A stretch of DNA of 64,000 nucleotides from Lachnospiraceae bacterium (GTDB lineage Bacteria; Bacillota; Clostridia; Lachnospirales; Lachnospiraceae), in NCBI GenBank assembly GCA_017468395.1, contig JAFUIR010000011.1, positions 310,001 through 374,000 of the forward strand, given 5' to 3'. Within the stretch, counting starts at the first letter, position 1; every line of letters begins with the position of its first letter. Of this stretch, positions 35,538 through 45,679 are shown in pieces. A model generated the notes under the pieces. The model ran no database searches and was not told the DNA's origin. It saw nothing but the letters and a program-made list of their open reading frames with translations. A program made the position numbers and the translations under genes.

Positions 35538-36602
35538 ATGGCAAAAAAGTGTATTAAGAAATTTTTGGGTGCATTTCTGGCGGGCATATTGGCGGTAATT
35601 GCTTTTGTATATGTACTGGACCCTTTTTACCACTATCACGGGCCTTGGCTGGGGATGGACGTATATTTGTATAATGCAGTGTACCAGACAGCGGGCGCTG
35701 CCAAAAATCTGGAGTATGACAGCGTGCTTATGGGCACTTCCATGACGGAAAATTTCCGCACCTCATGGTTTGATGAGGAACTGGGATGGGATACGGTAAA
35801 ACTGTCTTATTCCGGCGCGAGAACTAATGATTTGAGTGCGATTTTTAAGCAGATATACAGCAGTGACAACGAGATTAAGAATATTTTCATAGACATCAAC
35901 GGATATCAGTTGACTGTGGAACCGGAAACGGCCCTGGTGGTGCGTCCGGAGTATTTGTATGATGATAATCTGTTTAATGACGTGAACTATGTTTTTAACA
36001 AAGATATTATTACTGCCGGTGCGGGCCGGCTGTTGGCACATATGATGGGCAAAGAAGGCAATATGGACACGGCTTACAGTTGGGGGGAGACTTCCAGGTT
36101 TGGCAAAGAAGTTGTCTTTGATGTGATGCGGGAGAGCCGGGAAAATCCGGTGCCCACCACAGTGTTCCTGGAAGATATGGAACATGTTATGGAAATGTGC
36201 AATGAAAATCTTGATAATGTGGGAAAGGTTATTAAGGCTCATCCGGAGACCACTTTTTATATTTTTTATCCTCCCTACAGTATTTTGTATTGGGAAGAAT
36301 TGATATATAGTGGTAAAATAGATGGTATGCATGAGGTGTACAAAACCTCTATGGAATATTTCCTACAGTTTCCCAATGTAAAATTATATTCTTTCCAGAA
36401 TGAAAGGGAAATCATTACCAATCTGGATATTTACTTGGACTCCTGTCACCATACCCCGGAGATAAACAGGTACATTTTTGAGTGTATCCGTGACGGGAAA
36501 AATCAGATTACAACAGAAAATTATGAAGAAGAACTGACACAGATTTTTGAGTACGCAAGAAATTTTGACTATGAGGCAGTATGGGCCGAAGATGTCCGGT
36601 AG
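35538..36602 (+). CDS. DltD/AlgX-like SGNH partner of the MBOAT protein
   Basis: 354 residues with one N-terminal membrane segment (about 8-27) and an extracellular domain. LMGTSMTENF supplies the nucleophile (G66-T67-S68 in place of GDS) and DSCHHTPEIN the Asp-His pair (D301, H304). This G-T-S plus D-x-x-H pattern is seen in the SGNH proteins encoded beside MBOATs, which take over the acyl group and place it on sugar. ATG 35538 lies 10 bases after the MBOAT stop with AGGGGG upstream. Acetyl is the usual group, but not shown here. Confidence 0.75.
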   Translation: MAKKCIKKFLGAFLAGILAVIAFVYVLDPFYHYHGPWLGMDVYLYNAVYQTAGAAKNLEYDSVLMGTSMTENFRTSWFDEELGWDTVKLSYSGARTNDLSAIFKQIYSSDNEIKNIFIDINGYQLTVEPETALVVRPEYLYDDNLFNDVNYVFNKDIITAGAGRLLAHMMGKEGNMDTAYSWGETSRFGKEVVFDVMRESRENPVPTTVFLEDMEHVMEMCNENLDNVGKVIKAHPETTFYIFYPPYSILYWEELIYSGKIDGMHEVYKTSMEYFLQFPNVKLYSFQNEREIITNLDIYLDSCHHTPEINRYIFECIRDGKNQITTENYEEELTQIFEYARNFDYEAVWAEDVR

Positions 36603-36635
36603 TTTGAACGGGAATCTGTGCAAAAAGGAGTATTT

Positions 36636-37583
36636 ATGGCATTATTATCCATTATTTTACCGTCCTATAACGAAGAACAAAATATTGCCAATACTGCGAA
36701 AGTGTTGGCGGGCTTGTTGGAAAAGGAGCAGATTGATTATGAACTGATTTTTGTCAGTGACGGCTCCAAAGATAAAACTTACGAAGAGATTTTGAAAGCA
36801 GCAGCAGAAAATCCCAAGGTAAAAGGGGCAGAGTTTAGCCGTAATTTCGGCAAAGAGGCAAGTATTTTTGCCGGTTTGCAGATTGCTTTGGGAGATGCCT
36901 GTATTGTAATGGATTGTGACTTGCAGCATCCCCCTGCAGTGATTCCGAAGATGTGGAACTTATGGCAGCAGGGCTTTGAAGTTGTGGAGGGTATTAAATC
37001 CGACAGAGGCAAGGAGAGTCTGGGCTATAAATTGTCCGCAGGGCTTTTTTATAAGGTCATGAGTAAGTTAATTAAAATGGATATGAATGCGTCCTCGGAC
37101 TTTAAATTGATTGACAGGAAAGTAGTAAATGTACTTTTGGAACTGAAAGAAAGAAATACTTTCTTCCGTGCCCTGACTTTTTGGGCAGGATTCCGCACCA
37201 CCACGGTGGAGTATGAAGTGCAGGAAAGACAGTTTGGCGAGAGTAAGTGGTCCATGATTTCCCTTATGAAATATGCCATTACCAATGCTACATCATTCAG
37301 TACGCTACCCTTGCAGCTTGTGACAGTAATGGGCGTGGTTTCCATTGTGTTTAGTGTAATATTGGCAATCCAGACTTTGGTAAAATATGTTATGGGCACA
37401 GCGGTGGAAGGTTTTACTACTGTCATTTTGCTGGTACTGATTATCGGAGGACTGATTATGGTAAGTTTGGGCATTATCGGCCATTATCTTGCCAGAATTT
37501 ATGAAGAAGTGAAAGGAAGACCTAAGTACATCATCAGTAAAGTGACGGATAATGTACAGGGAAATATTGTGGGAAAGGCTTAA
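36636..37583 (+). CDS. GtrB-like polyprenyl-phosphate sugar synthase (GT2)
   Basis: 315 residues. LSIILPSYNEEQNI, VSDGSKDKT, FSRNFGKEASIFAGL and MDCDLQHPP are GtrB motifs. RQFGESKWS is the conserved R-x-x-G-x-S-K/x-W/Y block, and two C-terminal membrane segments follow. It loads undecaprenyl phosphate with a sugar, likely for the GT-C-like proteins around it. ATG 36636 is used because AAGGAG (36625-36630) lies five bases upstream; the GTG at 36618 is less likely. It resembles the gene at 7990 but has a distinct signature loop. Confidence 0.87.
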   Translation: MALLSIILPSYNEEQNIANTAKVLAGLLEKEQIDYELIFVSDGSKDKTYEEILKAAAENPKVKGAEFSRNFGKEASIFAGLQIALGDACIVMDCDLQHPPAVIPKMWNLWQQGFEVVEGIKSDRGKESLGYKLSAGLFYKVMSKLIKMDMNASSDFKLIDRKVVNVLLELKERNTFFRALTFWAGFRTTTVEYEVQERQFGESKWSMISLMKYAITNATSFSTLPLQLVTVMGVVSIVFSVILAIQTLVKYVMGTAVEGFTTVILLVLIIGGLIMVSLGIIGHYLARIYEEVKGRPKYIISKVTDNVQGNIVGKA

Positions 37584-37598
37584 AACCGGAGGAGAAAC

Positions 37599-38762
37599 AT
37601 GGCAGAGGTGGCTTTGCAGGAAGTTCAAAAAAAAGAAAAAAAGCGGATGGCGAATATAGAACTGCTGAGAATCGTTGCCATGATGATGGTAGTGGTGTTA
37701 CATTACCTTGGAAAAGGTAAGTTGTTGCCCGAACTTACCGGTACTATGGATGCCACCGGATATGTGGCATGGGGGCTGGAGGCTCTTTCCATTGTGGCAG
37801 TCAACACCTATATGTTGATTAGCGGCTATTTTCTGGTGGAGTCAAAATTTAAGTGCAGCAGAGTGTTGGGGCTTATTTTTCAGGGGCTTTTTTACAGTTT
37901 GCTTGTACCTGTTTGTCTGGTGTTTTTCGGGGTTTTGGAGCCGGGAAATATTACGCTGTATCAACTTTTGTATTATGTATTTCCTACCCAGATGGAGCAT
38001 TACTGGTTTCTGACGGCTTATGTGGTGATGTATCTGTTTTCGCCGCTTTTGAGTCTGGCGGTGCATCACATGGATAAGAGGCAGCATCAGGTAGTTTTGG
38101 GTGGTTTGCTGGTATTGGTATCCTTGGGTAAGTCCGTACTTCCGGTGCGGCTGGAAATGGATGAGTTTGGTTATGATGCAGTATGGTTTATGTGTGTGTA
38201 CCTGACGGCAGCATATATCCGTCTTTACGGAATCCCCTTTTTTAAAAACGGAAAACGCAGCTTTTTGATGTATTTACTCGGATGTGCAGGGATTTTCGGT
38301 ATTACCGTGGGTCTGCATGCTTTGTACTTAAAATTTGAATTGTTTGAGTATTTTTTGAAGGCTGCTTACGATTACAACCATATAGTGAATCTGTTTGCAG
38401 CGGTGGCACTGTTTTATGCCTTTATGTTTGTGCGGATACCGGAAGGGAAAATATCACGTCTGATATGTAAAATTGCTCCCCATACATTCGGAGTTTATTT
38501 GCTTCATGAACAGGTGGAAATACGGTATTTGTGGCAGGTGTGGCTGGGAGCCGGAAAAATCAATAACCCTTTGGCTTTGGCAGGCAGTACTTTGCTGGCA
38601 GTGCTTTGTGTTTTTGCGGTGGGAATTTTGGCAGATATGATAAGAACTATGATTTTTAAGGTGCTGGGTAAAGTGCTTGGAAAAACCGGTCTGCCCGGAG
38701 TGATAGATAAAATAGATGCCGTATTTGATAAGACAGAAGCGGCAGGAGGAAAGACAGTTTGA
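37599..38762 (+). CDS. Acyltransferase-3 family membrane protein
   Basis: 387 residues, about ten membrane segments. NIELLRIVAMMMVVVLHYLG has the R and H of the Acyl_transf_3 signature in the first segment, and NTYMLISGYFLV follows. It is a second member of the family in the window (see 6359) with its own sequence. GGAGGAG lies just upstream of ATG 37599. Likely acetylates sugar hydroxyls of the polymer. Its stop overlaps the start of the next gene by one base. Confidence 0.83.
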   Translation: MAEVALQEVQKKEKKRMANIELLRIVAMMMVVVLHYLGKGKLLPELTGTMDATGYVAWGLEALSIVAVNTYMLISGYFLVESKFKCSRVLGLIFQGLFYSLLVPVCLVFFGVLEPGNITLYQLLYYVFPTQMEHYWFLTAYVVMYLFSPLLSLAVHHMDKRQHQVVLGGLLVLVSLGKSVLPVRLEMDEFGYDAVWFMCVYLTAAYIRLYGIPFFKNGKRSFLMYLLGCAGIFGITVGLHALYLKFELFEYFLKAAYDYNHIVNLFAAVALFYAFMFVRIPEGKISRLICKIAPHTFGVYLLHEQVEIRYLWQVWLGAGKINNPLALAGSTLLAVLCVFAVGILADMIRTMIFKVLGKVLGKTGLPGVIDKIDAVFDKTEAAGGKTV

Positions 38763-40549
38763 TGGAGTGGCAGAAAAACAGTAAGTTGGCAAAAATTTGT
38801 GAAAAAATAGTATTTCCCATAATTCTCTTTTTATATCCCTTAAATCATATTTGTTATGGTGTGGAATGGGCGGATACGGGGTATAACTATGCCAATTTTG
38901 CTTATATAGATAATATGGACCCCATGTGGAAATTCAGTACTTTTTTGGCCAATGTGGTGGGTAATTTTTTTACGCATCTGCCCTTTGGAAACCATATGGT
39001 AGGACTGAATTTTTATACGGGTCTGAGTATATCTGTTTTGGCGCTGTGGGCATATTTTTTCTTTGTGAAAAAAATAAAAATGCCTGCCGTACTTGTGTTT
39101 GTGGCGGAAGTGATTGCAGTGGGACTTTGTTGGTGCCCGACTTCCCTTCTCTATAATTATCTTACCTATATTTTGATGTTTGCAGCGGTGATTTGTCTTT
39201 ATCAGGCACTTACCGGCGGAAAAAAAGTATGGTTTGTGGTGGCGGGAATTGCACTGGGCGTAAATGTTTTTGTGCGTTTTTCCAATCTGGCGCAGATTGC
39301 CTTTATTGTGGGTGTCTGGGCATACGGAATTATTTGTAAGAAAAAAATCAAAGAAATTTGTGGCTGGACCGGTTGGTGTGTGCTTGGATATATCATTGGT
39401 TTTGGCGGTCTTTTGGGAATTATTTGTCTGTGCTATGGAGGTAGGGAATATTTCTCGTCCATTACACGGCTTTTCGGTATGACGCAGGAGGCCACGGAGT
39501 ACACTGCTTTTTCCATGGTGGAAGCACAAATCAGAAACTATGTACAAAACTTGAAATGGTGGGGGCTTATGATGCCTTTTATGTTTGTGGGTTTTGTGGG
39601 ATTTGCGGTTTTGCCGAGGCACCTTTTGAAATTGAAAAAAGTGGGTTATGTGTTTTGCATGGCACTGGTATTTTACTGGCTGCGCAATCAGAACATGTAT
39701 AACTTTGATTATAATACCATTGAATCTATGTTCCAGTGGGCGGTATGCCTTCTGACGGTTTCCATTATTATGGGGGTGTATGTGATATTTAGTAAGAAGA
39801 CGGCGCCAGAGGAGAAACTGCTTTGCGGGCTGACCATACTGATTGCTCTTTTGACTCCCCTTGGAAGCAACAATCATTTAAATGCCAGCATAAATAACCT
39901 GTTCTTTGGGGCGCCGGTAATTTTGTGGATGCTTTGGAAACTGCTTGCCCGGATCTCAGAGAAGAAGATTTGGACGGTAAAAGGAAAGCAGATTTTCCTG
40001 TACAGTTATCCCTTCAAGGCACTGATAGGAATGGTTGTGACTATGCTCTTGGTACAGAGTCTGCTCTTTGGTGCCACATATGTGTTCCGGGAGTATAATA
40101 CAGGGAAAAATCTTAACACAAAAGTAGAAAATAGTGATATACTTAAAGGAATGTATACCAATAAAGAAAAGGCGGCTTTGCTGGAAGAGACGGTTGGCTA
40201 TGTGCAGGAAAACGGATTGACCGGTAAAGAGGTGATTTTGTATGGAAACATTCCTGCAGTGTCCTATTTTTTGGAGATGCCCTTTGCCATCAGCCCGTGG
40301 CCGGATTTGGCGTCCTATAATTATCAGGTAATGTTTGATGATTTGTCGGAGATTAAAAAGGAGATTGCGGACGGACAGGAGGCGCCGGTTATTATACTGG
40401 ATGCATCTTACGGAACATATCTTACAGAGGGCGGAGAACTGCCGGATAACAGAAAATTTGCGCTACTTGCAGAGTTTGCGGCAGAATATGAATATGAATT
40501 GAAATTTGCCAATGAAAAGTTAATGTTGTTTGAGAGCATGGCAAATTAA
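38762..40549 (+). CDS. Large polytopic membrane protein, GT-C-like, function unknown
   Basis: 595 residues, about eleven hydrophobic segments, and a soluble extracellular tail of about 140 residues. GVEWADTGYNYANF places acidic residues in the first outer loop, as in GT-C enzymes, but I do not recognise a family. ATG 38762 overlaps the previous stop; AGGAGG (38744-38749) is 12 bases upstream. WecE follows by 9 bases, so it may use or handle the amino sugar made there. Confidence 0.65.
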   Translation: MEWQKNSKLAKICEKIVFPIILFLYPLNHICYGVEWADTGYNYANFAYIDNMDPMWKFSTFLANVVGNFFTHLPFGNHMVGLNFYTGLSISVLALWAYFFFVKKIKMPAVLVFVAEVIAVGLCWCPTSLLYNYLTYILMFAAVICLYQALTGGKKVWFVVAGIALGVNVFVRFSNLAQIAFIVGVWAYGIICKKKIKEICGWTGWCVLGYIIGFGGLLGIICLCYGGREYFSSITRLFGMTQEATEYTAFSMVEAQIRNYVQNLKWWGLMMPFMFVGFVGFAVLPRHLLKLKKVGYVFCMALVFYWLRNQNMYNFDYNTIESMFQWAVCLLTVSIIMGVYVIFSKKTAPEEKLLCGLTILIALLTPLGSNNHLNASINNLFFGAPVILWMLWKLLARISEKKIWTVKGKQIFLYSYPFKALIGMVVTMLLVQSLLFGATYVFREYNTGKNLNTKVENSDILKGMYTNKEKAALLEETVGYVQENGLTGKEVILYGNIPAVSYFLEMPFAISPWPDLASYNYQVMFDDLSEIKKEIADGQEAPVIILDASYGTYLTEGGELPDNRKFALLAEFAAEYEYELKFANEKLMLFESMAN

Positions 40550-40558
40550 GGAGGTAAT

Positions 40559-41686
40559 ATGATTAATTTTAATGTACCACCCCGTACAGGAAAAGAATTG
40601 GAATATATCGCAAAGGCTATAGAAAATAATAAAATTTGCGGTGACGGAGAATTTACCAAGAAATGTAACACATGGTTTGAAGAAAGAACGGGGGCGCGCA
40701 AGTGCCTGCTGACCACTTCCTGTACCCATGCTACAGAGATGGCGGCGCTGTTGGCAGATATTAAAGAAGGGGATGAAGTAATCATGCCTTCTTATACCTT
40801 CGTATCTACAGCGGATGCTTTTGTGCTCCGTGGAGCCAAGGTGGTATTTGTGGATATCAGACCGGACACTATGAATATTGATGAAAATCTGATTGAAGTG
40901 GCTGTGACCGAGAAGACGAAAGCTATTGTACCGATGCATTATGCCGGCGTATCCTGTGAGATGGACAAAATTATGGAGATTGCTAAGAAATATAATCTCA
41001 TTGTGATTGAGGATGCGGCTCAGGGTGTGTTGTCTTACTATAAGGGCAAGGCGCTGGGAACTATCGGTGATTTTGGCGCTTTTAGTTTTCATGAGACAAA
41101 GAACTATAGTATGGGCGAGGGCGGAGCTCTTCTGATTCAGCATGAAAAGGATATCGAGGAAGCGGAGATTATCCGTGAAAAGGGTACAAACAGAAGTAAG
41201 TTTTACAGAGGTCAGATTGATAAATATACTTGGGTAAATTACGGTTCTTCCTATCTTCCCAGTGATATGAATGCGGCATATTTGTATGCACAACTTGAGA
41301 TGGCGGATGAGATTTACGAAGCAAGAATGGCATGTTGGAACCGTTATTACGAGAATTTGAAACCTTTGGCGGACGCGGGAAAAATTGAACTTCCCTTTGT
41401 GCCGGAGCATTGCGTACACAACGCCCATATGTTTTATATCAAAACCAAGGATATTGAAGAGAGAACAGAATTTATTTCATTCTTGAAAGAAAGAGGTATC
41501 ATGTCTGTGTTCCATTACATTCCTTTGCATTCAGCGCCGGCGGGGCTGAAGTTTGGTGTGTTCCATGGGGAGGATAAGTATACCACAAAGGAAAGCGAAA
41601 GACTTAGCAGACTGCCTATGTATTATGGGCTGACACTTGATGAGGTAGATAAAATCTGTGATGTGGTTAAAGAGTTTTATAAATAA
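40559..41686 (+). CDS. wecE: dTDP-4-amino-4,6-dideoxygalactose transaminase
   Basis: 375 residues. It follows E. coli WecE/RffA along most of its length as I remember that protein: INFNVPPRTGKELEYI at the start, DEVIMPSYTFVSTADAFVLR, VDIRPDTMNIDE, and FHETKNYSMGEGGA with the PLP lysine K181. EDAAQG gives the conserved Asp152. The enzyme converts dTDP-4-keto-6-deoxyglucose to dTDP-Fuc4N using glutamate. Its substrate would come from RfbA and RfbB, encoded at 51.7-53.7 kb. A different DegT-family role is unlikely given the close match. Confidence 0.9.
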   Translation: MINFNVPPRTGKELEYIAKAIENNKICGDGEFTKKCNTWFEERTGARKCLLTTSCTHATEMAALLADIKEGDEVIMPSYTFVSTADAFVLRGAKVVFVDIRPDTMNIDENLIEVAVTEKTKAIVPMHYAGVSCEMDKIMEIAKKYNLIVIEDAAQGVLSYYKGKALGTIGDFGAFSFHETKNYSMGEGGALLIQHEKDIEEAEIIREKGTNRSKFYRGQIDKYTWVNYGSSYLPSDMNAAYLYAQLEMADEIYEARMACWNRYYENLKPLADAGKIELPFVPEHCVHNAHMFYIKTKDIEERTEFISFLKERGIMSVFHYIPLHSAPAGLKFGVFHGEDKYTTKESERLSRLPMYYGLTLDEVDKICDVVKEFYK

Positions 41687-43394
41687 AAGGCAAACTATAT
41701 TGTGCGTCGTTTTTGTGTGTATCATTTTGGTTGTAGTGGCATTGGTCTGTCCAATGGTCTACAGTTTTAATGACGATGTACTGATGCGGAGCATTATATC
41801 GGGTGCCTATACGGGAGAGCCGGATGGACATGCCGTATACATGAGATATCCTTTGACGGGGTTTTTGAGTCTCTTGTATAGGATAAGTGATCAGATTCCG
41901 TGGCTCTCTTTGTTCTTTTGTGCCTGTTTTGGAGCGTGCATGTGTGTGGCTTTGGGCATGACGTGGGAAAGTCTGCAGGGAAGAGTCAGAAAAGTGCTGG
42001 GTGCGCTGACGGCTTTGGTTGTGCTTATCATTGTCTTGTTTGGCAATTATGTGGTGATGCATTACACTATAGTGGCGGCGGTTTTGAGCGGAACGGCACT
42101 GTTTCTTTTTACGGCGGGAGTAAAGGGCGGAACCCTTAGCAGGAAGAGAATGGTGTGGAGTCTTTGCTTTTTGTTCCTAAGTTACATGGTGCGTAACCAG
42201 GTATTTTTTATGTCGCTTCCCTTTTTTATGGTGGCGGTTTTGTGGAACATCGCAGGCAACGGCGAAAAAATAAGTTTAAAAACAGCTTTTCGCAAATGGG
42301 GCGGATGTATCGGTGCCTTAATACTGGGAGTGGTTCTTTTGACTGCAATCCATGCTGTTATGTACGGAAGTAAGGATTGGCGGGAATATCAGGAATATAA
42401 CGAATCCAGAACGGATTTGTTTGATTATGCGGATGTGATGAACTACGAAAATCATAAAGATGTCTATGACGGCATCGGAATTACCCATGAGCAGTTTTTT
42501 ATTTTGGCGAAATATGCCCTCATTTTGGATGAGGAACTGGGCGTGGAGCAGTTTGATAAGTTGGCAGATGCGTGGCATGCGGAGCGGGATAAGTTCTTTA
42601 CATTGGCAGGGGTAATCAAAGAAAGATTTGTGGAATATTACGACAGGACATTACATTACCGGGACTATCCCTATAATTATGTGGTGTTGGCGCTGTATGG
42701 GCTTTTATTTGTTTTCTGCCTTTGGAAAAAAGAGTGGCTGCGGACTTTGCTTCTGTTTTGCCTGGGGGGCGGCAGAAGTCTCATTTGGATGTACCTTATG
42801 GTAAAGGGACGGTATCCGGAGCGGGTGCTGGTATCCCTGTACCTTATAGAGGGATTGCTGCTGGCGGGGATGCTGATTAGTTGCCTTAAAGCCCTGCGGA
42901 AAGCACAGAAAGAAAAAAGAAAATATTATGTACTTACCGTTGCCTTGCAGGCAGTAGTGCTGGTGTGCCTGATGCCCGTGGCGAGAGCGGAAATGCAGAT
43001 TGGATATTGGGCGGCTGCCTCGCAGGCTTATGTGCAGGAAGATTGGCTAGCTTTGAAAGAGTACATGGGACAGAGGGATGAGAACTTTTATTATTTGGAC
43101 ATGCATTCTATGATGCCGGTTACGGGACTGCAATTTGAGACAGTAAATTATGAGAATTATATGATGCTGGGAGGCTGGCTTACAAGAGCCGCCATTCAGG
43201 AGGAAAAGCAGGAAAACACAGGCTATGTGAAGCCTTTGGAAGCCATAATATACGGGGAAAATGTATATTTGGTGGTGGAAGACGGAAAGGATTATACTTG
43301 GCTGGAAGATTATGCAAAATATGCCGGGTATGAACTGAAACTTAGACAGATAGATAAAATTGGAAGATTTTATATTTACGGTGCACAAAAATAA
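41661..43394 (+). CDS. Polytopic membrane protein, GT-C-like, function unknown
   Basis: 577 residues, about ten membrane segments and an extracellular tail. VYSFNDDVLMRSIISGAY places an acidic pair right after the first membrane segment, in the way of GT-C enzymes. A later stretch of about 100 soluble residues ends the protein. The start is uncertain: ATG 41661 (or GTG 41658) overlaps wecE by 26 bases with a distant GAGG, while TTG 41700 has AAAAGG nine bases upstream. No family name is certain. Confidence 0.62.
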   Translation: MWLKSFINKRQTILCVVFVCIILVVVALVCPMVYSFNDDVLMRSIISGAYTGEPDGHAVYMRYPLTGFLSLLYRISDQIPWLSLFFCACFGACMCVALGMTWESLQGRVRKVLGALTALVVLIIVLFGNYVVMHYTIVAAVLSGTALFLFTAGVKGGTLSRKRMVWSLCFLFLSYMVRNQVFFMSLPFFMVAVLWNIAGNGEKISLKTAFRKWGGCIGALILGVVLLTAIHAVMYGSKDWREYQEYNESRTDLFDYADVMNYENHKDVYDGIGITHEQFFILAKYALILDEELGVEQFDKLADAWHAERDKFFTLAGVIKERFVEYYDRTLHYRDYPYNYVVLALYGLLFVFCLWKKEWLRTLLLFCLGGGRSLIWMYLMVKGRYPERVLVSLYLIEGLLLAGMLISCLKALRKAQKEKRKYYVLTVALQAVVLVCLMPVARAEMQIGYWAAASQAYVQEDWLALKEYMGQRDENFYYLDMHSMMPVTGLQFETVNYENYMMLGGWLTRAAIQEEKQENTGYVKPLEAIIYGENVYLVVEDGKDYTWLEDYAKYAGYELKLRQIDKIGRFYIYGAQK

Positions 43395-43432
43395 TTGCCG
43401 TAGCGGGCAGGGTAAGAGCAGAGCATAAAGAA

Positions 43433-44830
43433 ATGAAAAATAAAAAAGAGTTTATGAAAAAAACTGCATATGGATTATTTTTTGTGCTCATGACACTGCA
43501 GATTGTTTTGGGGCTTGTTTGGATCATAGGCAATGCAGGAAAGGTGCCGGATTTTGCAGAGACGAAAGAATTGCTGGAAATCAGCAGAACCTGGGTGCTG
43601 GATGATTATGTGGGAGTCTGCTATCCTGCGCTTTTGTGGCTGACCAAAGGTTTGGAAAGCGTGACGGGCATTCCTTATAACCTTTTTGTCTATCTTTTGC
43701 AGACGGTAGTAGCGTTTCTGGCAGCAGTTTTCTTTTTGCAAAAGAGCGGACTGGTAAAATGCGAGGCAGGGGCAGGTAAGTGGAGGCTTTATTTTGGCGC
43801 CGCCTATCTGGTAACAATTCCTATGGCAGCCCAGTGTCATGTAGCGGTACTTCCGTTTTCCTTGGCAGCATCGTCTTTTTTGGTGGTACTTGGTGAAGCA
43901 ATCTTTCTTTGTAAAAAGGGGAGCCAAAATGTGGCGGAAAGTGTGTGGATTATGGGCGGCGGCTGGCTTTTGGGAGCGCTGCTTTTGCCGGAGTATTTGT
44001 GGCTGATAGGTTTTTTTGCGGTGGCAGTTTTTGGACTGTATATGTGGAAAAACAGGAAGTGTTATCCTTTGATGCTGATAGCGGTTGCAGTGGTTTTACT
44101 TGTAAACGGTTTGCAGGCGGGATTGTTGCAAGAGCCAAGAAGCAGGGGCAGGATGGAGAAATCGTTTAGCGGTGCGATGCTGCATCGGTTTGTTTGGCCG
44201 CATTTTTTTGCGAATAAGTATTTTTGGAATAGTTATATTACGGATTTGTTTGGCGATGAAGAATTGCTGGAGATTTCGGAAAACCCTGAGAATGTTGCCC
44301 GGATATTCGGACTTAAGATGGAAGAAACTTACGGAAAAGAAATGGCAGACAGAGAATATCGTAAGATGGTGGGTGTGTCTTTGGAGATGCGGACAAAAGA
44401 GATTGTTTTTGCAGTCGGAAGCGATGCTTTGGCCTATGCCTGTCCCCAAGTGTCCATGGATTTACAGTTAAAGGGAGTAGGCGTATCTTATACGGGATGG
44501 AATTACAGCAGGATGCAAGGGCAGATGCCTGTGCTGACAAAGTACTATGTGAAGTTTGCGTCGGCAAGTTTTTATGTGCTTCTTGCTTTGGGATGCGTAG
44601 CACTTTTGGTCAAAAAGGGAAAAGGTGATTGCAAAAAAGAAAAGAGTTGGGGCAGGAGAGCGTTTTGCCTGCTTGCGGTTTTGGAACTGGTTATTTGGTA
44701 TACCATGTCCGGGGCAGGAATGCAGGATTACAGAAATTCCCTGGTAACCGCCACGCTTTGGGCGGCGTTTATGGTTAAAATGGCAGAGTGGTACAGAGAA
44801 AGTACAGCAGAAATTGTAGCAAAGGATTGA
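43433..44830 (+). CDS. Polytopic membrane protein, paralogue of the 45666 gene
   Basis: 465 residues. It shares blocks with the gene at 45666: LQIVLGLVWI near the N-terminus, LLLPEYLWL in the middle, FVWPHFF in the outer loop and VIWYTMSGAGMQDY near the C-terminus. Eight to ten membrane segments surround a central soluble region of about 150 residues. ATG 43433 has only a weak upstream site and ATG 43454 is an alternative. The two paralogues flank an SGNH gene. Function unknown; a glycan-modifying role is inferred from context. Confidence 0.68.
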   Translation: MKNKKEFMKKTAYGLFFVLMTLQIVLGLVWIIGNAGKVPDFAETKELLEISRTWVLDDYVGVCYPALLWLTKGLESVTGIPYNLFVYLLQTVVAFLAAVFFLQKSGLVKCEAGAGKWRLYFGAAYLVTIPMAAQCHVAVLPFSLAASSFLVVLGEAIFLCKKGSQNVAESVWIMGGGWLLGALLLPEYLWLIGFFAVAVFGLYMWKNRKCYPLMLIAVAVVLLVNGLQAGLLQEPRSRGRMEKSFSGAMLHRFVWPHFFANKYFWNSYITDLFGDEELLEISENPENVARIFGLKMEETYGKEMADREYRKMVGVSLEMRTKEIVFAVGSDALAYACPQVSMDLQLKGVGVSYTGWNYSRMQGQMPVLTKYYVKFASASFYVLLALGCVALLVKKGKGDCKKEKSWGRRAFCLLAVLELVIWYTMSGAGMQDYRNSLVTATLWAAFMVKMAEWYRESTAEIVAKD

Positions 44831-44833
44831 CTT

Positions 44834-45679
44834 GTGAAAGAAATTATTCGTTTGGTATGTAAGAAAAAATATGAAATATTGGGTGCGGTCTTGATGTTGC
44901 TTCTTCTGGGCGGACTCTTTTGGCGGGGACCCAAAACGGACTATGAAGTTTTGTGCCTTGGGGACAGTATTTTCGGAAATGTGCAAAACGAAACGTCTAT
45001 TCCCGGGCTGCTTAAAAAGGAGACAGGGCTGTCTGTGCTTAACGGTGGTTTCGGTGGAATGACGTTGGCGCAAAGAAATGTGGAGCGAAGAGGAGACATT
45101 CAGGAAGATTGCTTTTCTTTGGTGGGCATTTCGGAGTCCCTGGCGGCAGGAGATTTTTCCTGGCAAAAGGGCAGTATGGAAGAGGCGGTGCATCTGGATT
45201 ATTTTCCTCAGACGGTATCCGAACTGGAAACCGTGTCCATGGACTGTGTGGAAATCATAGTGATAGAGTATGGCGTGAACGATTATTTAAATGGTCTGCC
45301 ATTGGAAAATAAGGAAAATCCTTATGATAAGTACACCTTTGCGGGGGCACTGCGGTATGTGCTGGAATTTTTGCAAGACCAGTACCCGGACAAGCAAATT
45401 GTGCTGTGTACCCCTACTTATTGTTGGTTTCCGGAGGAAAATGCGGATTGCTCCCGGAAAAATACGGGCTATGGAGTTTTGGAAGATTATGTAAACCTGG
45501 AAAAGATAATCGGACAGGAATATAATGTAATGGTTCTTGACAATTATCATGAAAGCGGTATCGGAAACGGAAATGTTTCCTGGCAGGAATATACTGAAGA
45601 CGGACTGCATTTAAATGAGGCAGGCCGAAAATTGATTGCAAAAAGAATTGCGGAGTGTATAAAAAGTGAAGGCAAATAA
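44834..45679 (+). CDS. Membrane-anchored SGNH-hydrolase-like protein
   Basis: 281 residues with a membrane segment at about 15-30 and an extracellular SGNH domain. CLGDSIFGN supplies S45, EYGVNDY the G-x-N-D block and DGLHLN the D256/H259 pair, so the catalytic set is complete. It aligns with the 31594 protein over its whole length (for instance the ENKENPYDKYTFAGALR region). GTG 44834 follows AAAGGA by seven bases. It starts three bases after the upstream membrane protein and overlaps the downstream one by 14 bases, so the three are translated together. Confidence 0.78.
   Translation: MKEIIRLVCKKKYEILGAVLMLLLLGGLFWRGPKTDYEVLCLGDSIFGNVQNETSIPGLLKKETGLSVLNGGFGGMTLAQRNVERRGDIQEDCFSLVGISESLAAGDFSWQKGSMEEAVHLDYFPQTVSELETVSMDCVEIIVIEYGVNDYLNGLPLENKENPYDKYTFAGALRYVLEFLQDQYPDKQIVLCTPTYCWFPEENADCSRKNTGYGVLEDYVNLEKIIGQEYNVMVLDNYHESGIGNGNVSWQEYTEDGLHLNEAGRKLIAKRIAECIKSEGK

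Noticed and set aside
38840-39877. A 345-codon minus-strand open frame
   Set aside because: Opposite a well-formed membrane protein gene (38762); its product is Lys/His/Gln-rich and has no recognisable motif.
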